Source: Lunatimonas lonarensis (GTDB taxonomy: Bacteria > Bacteroidota > Bacteroidia > Cytophagales > Cyclobacteriaceae). Taken from it: a stretch of 32,926 nt of DNA. Position numbers and translations under genes: made by a program. The notes beneath the pieces were generated by a model. That model was not told the DNA's origin. It made no database searches and was given only the letters and a program-made list of their open reading frames with translations. The stretch is taken from NCBI RefSeq assembly GCF_000390185.1, contig NZ_AQHR01000097.1, positions 1 to 32,926 of the forward strand, given 5' to 3'. Of the stretch, positions 7,643 to 14,656 are shown one piece after another. Positions within the stretch are counted from its first letter, which is position 1. Every line of letters starts with the position of its first letter.

Positions 7643-8698
7643 ATGAAAACCATAAAAGGACCCGCGCTTTTTTTGGCGCAGTTTGCCGATGATAAAGCGC
7701 CTTTCAATAACCTAAAGAACATTACCACCTGGGCTGCCAGTATAGGATACAAGGCGGTACAAATCCCTACCTGGGATGCCCGACTGATTGATTTGCAGCG
7801 TGCAGCAGAGGACATGGATTATGTAAACGAGATCAAGGCAGTAGTGAAAGAAGCCGGTGTGGAAATATCCGATTTTTCTACCCACTTGCAGGGACAATTG
7901 GTGGCGGTTCATCCTGCCTATAACGAAATGTTTGATGCCTTTGCCCCCAAAGAGCTGGCGGGTGATCTCAAAGGAAAAACCGAATGGGCAACCCAGCAGC
8001 TCAAGTGGGCAGCAAAGGCCTCCCATAACTTTGGGCTGAAAACCCATGCGACGTTTAGCGGTGCGCTTATGTGGCACACCGTGTACCCCTGGCCTCAGCG
8101 CCCCGCGGGACTGGTGGATACTGGGTTTGAGGAGCTTGCCAAACGCTGGCTGCCGATTTTGGATGAATTTGACAAGTATGGCGTGGACGTATGCTACGAG
8201 CTGCATCCTGGAGAAGACCTGCATGATGGCGTAACCTTCGAGAAATTCCTCGAGAAGGTAAACAACCACAAGCGAGCGAATATCCTATACGATCCCAGCC
8301 ACTTTGTACTGCAGTGCTTGAATTACTTGGATTTTATCGATATTTACCACGACAGAATCAAAATGTTCCATGTGAAGGATGCTGAGTTCAGCCCTACCGG
8401 TCGTCAAGGTGTGTACGGAGGCTATTCGGGCTGGGTGGAACGTGCCGGACGTTTCCGTTCCTTGGGTGATGGCCAGGTTGATTTCAACGGCATTTTCAGC
8501 AAGCTTTCCCAATACGATTTCGATGGATGGGCAGTGCTTGAGTGGGAATGCGCATTAAAGCATCCTGAAAACGGTGCGATCGAAGGAGCCAAATTTATAA
8601 GCGAAAAAATTATCCGGGTGACTGAAAAAACCTTCGATGATTTTGCGTCTACCGGTGCGGATGAAAATTTTAATAAAAAAATATTGGGAATCAGTTAA
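7643..8698 (+). CDS. Sugar phosphate isomerase/epimerase family TIM-barrel protein
   Basis: The protein is 351 residues, cytoplasmic, with an AP-endonuclease-2/xylose-isomerase-like TIM barrel. The metal-binding residues of the fold can be placed at E186 (CYELHPG), D217 and H220 (YDPSHF), H243 (MFHVKDAEF) and E300 (VLEWECA). It follows the Gfo/Idh/MocA gene by 15 bp and is 27 bp before a cytochrome c lipoprotein gene, so the three form an operon. Oxidoreductase plus isomerase pairs of this type are common in Bacteroidetes sugar catabolism, including keto-glycoside and inositol routes. The exact substrate is not readable from the sequence. Confidence 0.88.
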   Translation: MKTIKGPALFLAQFADDKAPFNNLKNITTWAASIGYKAVQIPTWDARLIDLQRAAEDMDYVNEIKAVVKEAGVEISDFSTHLQGQLVAVHPAYNEMFDAFAPKELAGDLKGKTEWATQQLKWAAKASHNFGLKTHATFSGALMWHTVYPWPQRPAGLVDTGFEELAKRWLPILDEFDKYGVDVCYELHPGEDLHDGVTFEKFLEKVNNHKRANILYDPSHFVLQCLNYLDFIDIYHDRIKMFHVKDAEFSPTGRQGVYGGYSGWVERAGRFRSLGDGQVDFNGIFSKLSQYDFDGWAVLEWECALKHPENGAIEGAKFISEKIIRVTEKTFDDFASTGADENFNKKILGIS

Positions 8699-8725
8699 AA
8701 TCAAATCAAATACAAACAAGTAAAA

Positions 8726-9151
8726 ATGAAATTAAACAAAACCTTAAGCGTTGCGGCATTGGCAGCGGCTATTCTGGCTACCTCATGTGGTGGTTCCGGT
8801 TCAAAAACGGAGACGAGCACCCCGGCTCCTGCTGCTACCGCTCCTGCCCAGCAGGAACTCAGTCCAGAGGAGAGGCACAAGGACAACCCAGACTTTGCGG
8901 CTGGTTTGGCTTTGGTAAAGCAGAACGACTGCCCTAGCTGCCACATGGTGGACAGGAAAATCGTTGGACCCTCCTACAACGACGTTTCGGATAAATACGA
9001 GCTCACAGCGGCCAACGTAGAGAAGCTGGCCAGCCACGTTATCACCGGCAATGTCGGCGTTTGGGGTGAAATACCCATGCCGGCACACCCCTCTCTTTCC
9101 AAAGAGGATGCTGAGCTGATGGTAACCTACGTTTTGTTGCTTAAAAAGTAA
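8726..9151 (+). CDS. Cytochrome c lipoprotein (class I, c551-like)
   Basis: The protein is 141 residues. A signal peptide ends at lipobox LATSC (C21), followed by a Gly/Ser and then a Pro/Ala/Thr-rich tether (about 22-45). The haem-binding CPSCH lies at 69-73 and the likely axial Met is M118 in IPMPAHP. One haem is expected; the size and the order of motifs fit a small class I cytochrome c. It is anchored on the periplasmic side of a membrane. Sitting in the same run as sugar-oxidation genes and facing the GMC dehydrogenase operon, it is the probable electron acceptor of that dehydrogenase. An intrinsic terminator follows at 9171. Confidence 0.9.
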   Translation: MKLNKTLSVAALAAAILATSCGGSGSKTETSTPAPAATAPAQQELSPEERHKDNPDFAAGLALVKQNDCPSCHMVDRKIVGPSYNDVSDKYELTAANVEKLASHVITGNVGVWGEIPMPAHPSLSKEDAELMVTYVLLLKK

Positions 9152-9170
9152 GCGCACATTCCATGGCACA

Positions 9171-9216
9171 AAAAGAATCCTGTCTGCTCCCTAGGGTGTA
9201 GAAAGGGTTCTTTTTT
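9171..9216 (+). terminator. Intrinsic terminator after the cytochrome c gene
   Basis: AAAAGAATCCT (9171-9181) pairs with AGGGTTCTTTT (9204-9214), with one T-G pair, and the stem runs into a T tract (9211-9216). It is 19 bp past the cytochrome c stop codon and before the DUF1080 gene, which may therefore be expressed at a lower level by read-through or from its own start. Confidence 0.75.
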
Positions 9217-9252
9217 AGCTTTCAATGGTACACAACCAACCCTCAATTGAAT

Positions 9253-9996
9253 ATGAAGAATTACCAAGTAGTACTCGTAGCGGCCGGAATGGCCTTGGCC
9301 TCTTGTGGAGGTACCGGTGACAACTCAGGAAGTAGCGCTTCGACGGATGCCCAGCTTTCTGCCACTAAGGGCAGTGAATGGATTACCCTCTTCGATGGTA
9401 GCTCGCTCGAAAACTTTAAAGGCTTTGGCAAGGAGCAGCCAGGTGAAGCCTGGATTATTCAGGATGGTACCCTCTTTTTTCAGGGACAGCGGAAGCGGGA
9501 GGAAGGCCTCACTGGCGGGGATATCGTCACCAAGGAGACGTTTGCTGACTTTCACCTAAAGGTAGAGTGGAAGATCTCCGAAAGCGGCAACAGTGGTATT
9601 ATGTTTTTGGTGCAGGACAATGGGGAGTACAATGCGACCTACCACACCGGCCCAGAGTACCAGTTGCTGGACAACGACGGGCACCGCGATGGGCAGATTG
9701 TCACGCACCGTACCGCGAACCTGTACGATCTGATTGCATCAGAGGTCGAGCCGGTTAAGCCAGTAGGCGAGTGGAACCTCACAGAGATTGTTTTGAAGGA
9801 CGGTGAACTGGAGTTTTACCTTAACGGCGTTCAGACCGTAAAGACTACAATGTGGACGGAGGCCTGGGATGAGATGGTTGCCAACAGTAAGTTCAAGGAT
9901 ATGCCCGGCTTTGCAAAGTACAAAGAGGGTGCGATTTCCTTCCAGGACCACGGAGACGATATCTGGTTCAGAAATATACAGATCAAAAGACTCTAG
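9253..9996 (+). CDS. DUF1080 (3-keto-disaccharide hydrolase-type) lipoprotein
   Basis: The protein is 247 residues from the ATG at 9253; an in-frame TTG at 9247 is a less likely start. A lipoprotein signal ends at ALASC (C18). The DUF1080 jelly-roll domain fills the rest: WITLFDGSSLENFKG near the start, then KVEWKISESGNSGI and TGPEYQLLDNDGH in the middle, and a WFRNIQIKRL end. Members cleave glycosidic bonds of 3-keto glycosides, or have a concanavalin-like fold of unknown use. It stands after the cytochrome c terminator and before its own strong terminator. As a lipoprotein it would act in the periplasm or at the outer membrane on the product of the GMC dehydrogenase. Confidence 0.9.
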   Translation: MKNYQVVLVAAGMALASCGGTGDNSGSSASTDAQLSATKGSEWITLFDGSSLENFKGFGKEQPGEAWIIQDGTLFFQGQRKREEGLTGGDIVTKETFADFHLKVEWKISESGNSGIMFLVQDNGEYNATYHTGPEYQLLDNDGHRDGQIVTHRTANLYDLIASEVEPVKPVGEWNLTEIVLKDGELEFYLNGVQTVKTTMWTEAWDEMVANSKFKDMPGFAKYKEGAISFQDHGDDIWFRNIQIKRL

Positions 9997-10019
9997 CCGT
10001 ACCTCACAGCTGAAAACAG

Positions 10020-10049
10020 AAACCGTTCCGAGTGGAGCGGTTTTTTTTT
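10020..10049 (+). terminator. Intrinsic terminator of the DUF1080 gene
   Basis: AAACCGTTCC (10020-10029) pairs with GGAGCGGTTT (10034-10043) over 10 bp with one T-G wobble and loop GAGT, followed by a run of T. It is 23 bp past the DUF1080 stop codon and closes the plus-strand catabolic block. Confidence 0.88.
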
Positions 10050-10220
10050 ACACCAGGAGAGAAAGCTATAGAAATAGGGACCAGGTGGTTTTTTAAGTCT
10101 CTGGCTGGTTTGCTGATTGAAGCGAAATTTATTTTAAGCATTCGAGGGAGTTTGTGTTTAATGGCGTATTGAATAATGCAACAGTTATCACTTCCTCGTG
10201 GTGTTCGAAACTCAACTAAT

Positions 10221-10538
10221 ATGAAATATTATCGCGATACATGTATTCTACCCTATTCGGGCAATGACCGAACCGCAATACTGGATGTTTGGGAAAGATC
10301 CGTTTTGGCAACCCATCATTTTTTGACCTCGGATGACTTTGTCGAAATCAAGGCGCTCGTGCATTTCATAGATTTTAATGATTTTGAGGTACACTGCCTC
10401 AAAATCTTGCCCTCTGGTGAATTGGTGGGTTTCATAGGTGTTGCTGACCGAAAGATTGAAATGCTGTTTTTTTCGCCTGAATACATCGGGAGAGGGCTGG
10501 GGAGGAAATTGATCGATTTTGCCCTGACTAGTGAATGA
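10221..10538 (+). pseudogene. C-terminally truncated GNAT acetyltransferase
   Basis: From the ATG at 10221 (MKYYRDTCILPYSGNDRTAI) the product is 105 residues; an ATG at 10176 would add a short unsupported extension. The sequence matches the first two thirds of a GNAT N-acetyltransferase (WERSVLATHHFL; SGELVGFIGV; EMLFFSPEYIGRGLGRKLIDFAL). The acetyl-CoA loop is GRGLGR. The reading frame stops right after helix alpha-3, so the last two strands with the usual N-E-x-N and FYxxxGF motif are missing. In the +1 frame the next bases read VNE then a stop and a short stretch with W-I-Y, which may be the decayed remainder. It is probably a pseudogene. Confidence 0.6.
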
Positions 10539-10646
10539 ATGATCAGCCGGTTGGATATATTCCGGGAAGGATCCGGCAAATAGCTGTTGCGGCAGAATAG
10601 ATCAGTTCTTGAGAAAGCATGCATGGAATAAGCTGGTTTTTTTGCG

Positions 10647-10677
10647 TTGTTTTTGGAGAAGATGTTTGTTAATTTAG
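10647..10677 (+). promoter_or_regulatory. Candidate promoter of the flavin amine oxidase gene
   Basis: TTG (10647-10649), 20 bases, then TAATTTAG (10670-10677), which matches TAnnTTTG at all but one fixed position. Initiation near 10684 would put the ATG at 10698 just downstream and would exclude the earlier in-frame TTG and ATG starts. The call is weak because of the mismatch. Confidence 0.35.
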
Positions 10678-10697
10678 GTATTAATTCGAACGTAAAG

Positions 10698-12083
10698 ATG
10701 CATCGACGGCTATTTTTAAAGCGGGCTATCAGTAGTTTTCCCATGGCTGTGATACCACCTTTTATCGGAAGCCCATTCTTTTTCGGGAACACGAGGCCTG
10801 CTCAGATTGGGAAATCGGTGGTTGTCGTAGGAGCAGGGGTGGCTGGACTTGCATCGGCAAGAGAGCTTAGCAGGCTGGGTTTTTCGGTCACCGTGTTGGA
10901 AGCTCAGTCCACTGTTGGCGGCAGGTTGCGTACCAACAGAAGCTTGGGCCTGGCCTTCGACGAGGGTGCCAGCTGGATACATGGATCTACGGGAAACCCG
11001 ATTACTTCCCTTGCCCGTGAGTCTGGAGTTGAGACGATCCCTGCCGATGACGAAAGCGTCATCCTATACAATGTAAATGGGACGGTCTACCAGGATGGTG
11101 TCCGGAGGAAGGCAGAAAGGCAGTATATCCGTGCCTTAAGAGCAGTAAAGAAAAATGGGGCCCCATCCAAAAGTTTTCAGGAGGTCTTCAATCAGCTTTA
11201 TCCAGATCGAATAGAGGATCGGCATTGGAAATTTATGCTTTCTGCCTTTTTGGAGTTTGATACGGGAGCAGACCTTTCAGATCTATCGTCAATCGATTTT
11301 TACGATGACGATGAGTTTCCAGGTTCAGATCTATTCATCACAAATGGCTACGACCGCATCGCTACCTATTTGGCAGATGGTTTGGATATCCGATTGAATA
11401 CCACGGTTTCGGGGATAGACTACACGGGAGCAAAGGTCAAAGTACAGGCTGGCGGAGCTTCCAAAGAAGCGGATTTTGTAGTCGTTGCAGTTCCGCTGGG
11501 TGTGCTAAAGAAGGGAATATTACGTTTTAAACCAGAGTTGCCGACCGGCTCAGCAAATGCCATTGCTGGGCTCGGGATGGGTATCGTAAACAAGTTTATG
11601 TTGGTTTGGAATAAGCCATTTTGGGATACTAAGGTTCAGTTTATTGGTTATACGCCCGAAACGAAAGGACACTTCAATCTTTTTTTGAACACCAGGTATT
11701 TTTCATCTGTAAATGGATTGGTTTCCTTTGCTTTTGGGGATTTTGCGGCGGCTTCCGAACACCTATCGGATTCTGCAGTTGTAGATGGCATCATGGATCA
11801 TCTTCGTAACATATATGGTTCTTCCATACCTTATCCCCAAGATATGGTTCGAACCAAATGGGCAGGGAATACCAACTCGTTCGGTGCCTATTCCTATGCA
11901 AAAAAAGGAATTTCAAGCGATGCGTTTGATACGCTTGCCGGGTCAGTAGCGGAAAGGGTGTTTTTTGCAGGGGAACATACCAGCAAGGCTTTCAGGGGAA
12001 CGGTCCATGGAGCCTATTTGAGCGGAATCCGGGAGGCTGCGAAGATAATATCTCTGGCTGGCAGTCGGAAGGCCGGGAATTGA
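10698..12083 (+). CDS. Tat-exported flavin-containing amine oxidase
   Basis: From the ATG at 10698 the protein is 461 residues and begins with a twin-arginine-like signal (MHRRLFLKRA, then a hydrophobic stretch to about residue 28). Earlier in-frame starts (TTG 10647, ATG 10662) overlap the candidate promoter. The FAD site is VVGAGVAGLASA (44-55), with E68 at the end of the second strand, and GGRLRT (74-79). The C-terminal FAD motif VFFAGEHTSKAFRGTVHGAY is present. This is the monoamine/polyamine oxidase family, which oxidises amines to imines with O2 or another acceptor. The substrate is unknown. It stands alone between a broken GNAT gene and a convergent DUF4221 gene. Confidence 0.88.
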   Translation: MHRRLFLKRAISSFPMAVIPPFIGSPFFFGNTRPAQIGKSVVVVGAGVAGLASARELSRLGFSVTVLEAQSTVGGRLRTNRSLGLAFDEGASWIHGSTGNPITSLARESGVETIPADDESVILYNVNGTVYQDGVRRKAERQYIRALRAVKKNGAPSKSFQEVFNQLYPDRIEDRHWKFMLSAFLEFDTGADLSDLSSIDFYDDDEFPGSDLFITNGYDRIATYLADGLDIRLNTTVSGIDYTGAKVKVQAGGASKEADFVVVAVPLGVLKKGILRFKPELPTGSANAIAGLGMGIVNKFMLVWNKPFWDTKVQFIGYTPETKGHFNLFLNTRYFSSVNGLVSFAFGDFAAASEHLSDSAVVDGIMDHLRNIYGSSIPYPQDMVRTKWAGNTNSFGAYSYAKKGISSDAFDTLAGSVAERVFFAGEHTSKAFRGTVHGAYLSGIREAAKIISLAGSRKAGN

Positions 12084-12177
12084 ATGATATACTACAGTAG
12101 AAAGCTGTGTTTTTCTTGCTTTTCAAATTCATCTGTTCGCAAGTACATTTTCTCCAAGGCCACTGTCCATATGCCAC

Positions 12178-13308
12178 TCAGCGCATGGTCAGCCGTGCAA
12201 AACCAAGCTCATCCATTACATTCACTGGCATCCAAATAGCTCCGTCTTTGACAAAGGGGAAGATAGGGACAAAATCGATCACAGGCACTTCATGCTCCGA
12301 AACGATGCTTAGATCTCGGTCGAGCAGCGTGAGGTAGACCTTGGCTTTTCTAAAGGGATCCGGCTCATCCGGATTGGTTGGAAAGATCTCTTGGTAGGAA
12401 AAGCGGTAGAATAGACCCCGTGCTTCGTCCCAAATAGGATGTTGGAAATTTATCTGCTCTTTGAGCATTCGGTCTACTGGTCGGTATTCTTCCCGGTTGC
12501 TTACCTGCTTGGGAGGTTTGACGGTTTTTTCCCCAGCGGTGAGGGAGGGGATGGCCCGGTGCAATTCCAGCTTGTCACTTGGGATATGGTAACGATAGAT
12601 CGGACTCGCCACGCTGATCGAAAAGAGCACCGTTTCTCCGAGGATGGACGTAGCATATTCGGGGCCAAACCAAACCTGGGGCTGTTCCATGGTGTAGTGG
12701 AAATCATTTAATATGTCAAAGGCAGGTAGTTCCCGGCGCTCAAACGTACGCTGCGAAAAATCGATGCTGACAAAAGAGGTTTCGGGTTCTATCCACTTTC
12801 TTCCCAATCCTACGATGCGGTGGGGCTGCTTGGACCACATCACCGGCATGGGCAAAGCTTCATTTTCCCCAAATTCGCCTCCCGAAAACGAGACGTTTTT
12901 GGTCGTGTGGGATAAGAGTTTTTGTCCTTTCAGATCAAAGATCTCGTGGTCAAAATGACTGCTAAAATACAGCGAATCCTGTCCCCGGTAGTGGATTTTT
13001 CCAACACGTCCTCCAGTGCCGTTGGGCCCCTCCTTTTCATACGCCACCACCCGTTCGAGCGTCAGTTTATCCAAGTCGATGATCTCCAGTACATTATTGG
13101 CATAGTTGAAATTATAGAAATAGCGTTTGTCGGTAGAGGTGTCGGACCAGCGGAAGCCTCCCTGTAGGAATAGGATTTCATCTTTGGGGTCGATCATCAG
13201 GGTGTCGAGGGAAAAGACTAATTCCCCAAATTCCTTTGTCTCTTGGTTGGAGCTGGAGCAGGCATAGAAGATTAGTAGGGGCAGAAGAAGTATCGTGAGT
13301 TTTTTCAT
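12178..13308 (-). CDS. DUF4221 lipoprotein
   Basis: The protein is 376 residues. The signal peptide ends in lipobox FYAC (C17), followed by a Ser-rich stretch. The body begins with a strand pattern (ELVFSLDTLMIDPKDEILFL) followed by YNFNYANNVLEIIDLDKL, which is characteristic of DUF4221, a family of probable beta-propeller lipoproteins frequent in Cyclobacteriaceae. No catalytic residues can be named. It is convergent with the amine oxidase gene and separated from it by 94 bp. Remnants of a related lipoprotein are seen at 17361-17642. The role is unknown. Confidence 0.75.
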   Translation of the reverse strand: MKKLTILLLPLLIFYACSSSNQETKEFGELVFSLDTLMIDPKDEILFLQGGFRWSDTSTDKRYFYNFNYANNVLEIIDLDKLTLERVVAYEKEGPNGTGGRVGKIHYRGQDSLYFSSHFDHEIFDLKGQKLLSHTTKNVSFSGGEFGENEALPMPVMWSKQPHRIVGLGRKWIEPETSFVSIDFSQRTFERRELPAFDILNDFHYTMEQPQVWFGPEYATSILGETVLFSISVASPIYRYHIPSDKLELHRAIPSLTAGEKTVKPPKQVSNREEYRPVDRMLKEQINFQHPIWDEARGLFYRFSYQEIFPTNPDEPDPFRKAKVYLTLLDRDLSIVSEHEVPVIDFVPIFPFVKDGAIWMPVNVMDELGFARLTMR

Positions 13309-13705
13309 AGGGAGTGTATTTGTGACTAAAAAGTTAGAAGATTTTCCGAAAGAAAACTAATTTTTTAAAGGAAACTTTTATGGAGGACTAAATGCGTGGG
13401 TAAGGGAAATAGGTTGGGGTGTTTGTTGCATTTGTTTACGAGGGTAATTTCGGTATTTTCGAAAGATGGGTGATATGTTGGAAGTTTTGGAGTTGACAAC
13501 ATTGGATTCAACGCTTATTCTATACTATCTTCCAAAACCCAAACCCAGTATATTTCCTAAAAACAAAAATTGATCATTTGGCTCAGATGATATTTGCGTA
13601 CACTTTACGGGGGAGATCGGCAATTGAAGGATTAGAGAGGGGGGGGTGAAGGAGGAGTACCTGAGCTACCGGTTGAAGTTATAAGTAAACCTACAGATTG
13701 ATAAT
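13309..13705. other. Non-coding gap, nothing recognised
   Basis: Nearly 400 bp with no convincing ORF, RNA gene or repeat. It contains a run of eight G at 13639-13646. GATATTTG at about 13591-13598 is one base off the TAnnTTTG promoter box and could serve the downstream toxin-antitoxin genes. It must contain promoters for the two divergent neighbours, but neither can be fixed. Confidence 0.4.
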
Positions 13706-13948
13706 ATGAAAATTATTAGTATATTTGAGTGTTCTAAGGAAAGCCTCTTCGCTGTGAAGTATGAAGGAGAGGAAATGGATGCGCTTGGGATACTACAAGC
13801 GCAATGGTCAGATGTAGAGTTTCTCAGGGAGTTCTTCAAAAAGTATAAGAAAGATTATGAGAACTACTATCCTAAAGCCAAACTTAGCAAGATCGTACTG
13901 CAAACAATTGAAGACGCAGATGACTTGTTCGAATTGCTTTATGAATAA
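13706..13948 (+). pseudogene. Truncated toxin-like ORF of a type II toxin-antitoxin pair
   Basis: The ORF encodes 80 residues beginning MKIISIFECSKESLFAVKY. It resembles the N-terminal half of a Bacteroidetes RelE/HigB-like toxin family (usually about 110-125 residues) found just before an XRE antitoxin. The family's C-terminal half, with its conserved basic and ITGGAIKL-type core, is absent here. The stop overlaps the antitoxin ATG by 8 bp, so the order and coupling of such pairs are kept. Either the toxin is inactivated by a C-terminal deletion, or it is a short variant. The family match is from memory and not from a search. Confidence 0.5.
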
Positions 13949-14360
13949 GATAGAAAAGAGAATCAAAGCTTTGGCTTCCGAAAATCCTGTTTCCCAGTGG
14001 AGGGAGAAAGTAGCGTTTCGGAAAGCAAATAGATCCAGACTAAAGGATGCGGCCAGGGTTGCGTTACGTATTTTGGATGCGCTGGAAGAAAAAGGGTGGA
14101 GTCAAGCCCAATTAGCAAAAGCTTTGGAAGTTACCCCACAGCAAGTGAGCAAATTGTTAAAGGGGCAGAGCGACTATAAGTTTTCGACTATAGAAAAGCT
14201 GGAGGGTGCACTTGGGATCAAATTACATGTAGTTCTAGCAGATAATGAGTTTGTGACTACGGAGGAAGCTTTTGAGCAAATGGTACAGGAGGAGGTTATG
14301 GCTTACCGCCGAACCCTGGGCAAGTCTAAGGATAATCTTAAATCTGAGAAGCCAACCTGA
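13941..14360 (+). CDS. XRE-family helix-turn-helix antitoxin
   Basis: From the ATG at 13941 the protein is 139 residues; an upstream in-frame ATG (13857) lies inside the toxin-like ORF and is unlikely. The N-terminal helices (WREKVAFRKANRSRLKDAAR) precede a clear Cro/C1-type helix-turn-helix (about residues 45-95), with SQAQLAKALEVTPQQVSKLL containing the Q-Q-V-S recognition helix. A charged tail follows. This is the layout of HigA-type antitoxins, which neutralise a toxin and repress their own operon. Overlap with the truncated toxin-like ORF suggests translational coupling. With the toxin damaged it may now be an orphan antitoxin or an anti-addiction module. Confidence 0.8.
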   Translation: MNKIEKRIKALASENPVSQWREKVAFRKANRSRLKDAARVALRILDALEEKGWSQAQLAKALEVTPQQVSKLLKGQSDYKFSTIEKLEGALGIKLHVVLADNEFVTTEEAFEQMVQEEVMAYRRTLGKSKDNLKSEKPT

Positions 14361-14656
14361 CTCAATTTAGACGCTAAAATCGATAATCACCAAACTCCGA
14401 AATATCAAATACCAGATCAATATTTTGGGGTGAATGGACGGGTTTTTGTTGCCAATGATTGAGGTTGCGGAGTTTTTGAGGGAAAGAATAGAGGGAACAA
14501 AGGATGAGTGATTTGCATGAAATTTTTTGAAGGTCAAAAGTGTTATTAGCCACATAGGCAAGCTAATCTGTTTCGGAAAATTTCTTCAGCTAATCCAATC
14601 AATGGCACCTTCTATATCGCAATCGAACCCCATTTTTGGATGGTCAATTTGAAAAG

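Noticed and set aside
7712-8269. Minus-strand ORF of 185 residues
   Set aside because: It lies fully antisense to the sugar isomerase gene, which has all its metal ligands. It is a shadow of GC-rich codon use.
12084-12177. Terminator between the amine oxidase and DUF4221 genes
   Set aside because: Only a 4-bp stem (ACAG/CTGT) before TTTTTC could be found, too weak to call.
14361-14656. Possible small gene between the antitoxin and the AT-rich gene
   Set aside because: The only ORF (64 codons, minus strand) has no start context, motif or protein-like pattern; the gap appears non-coding.
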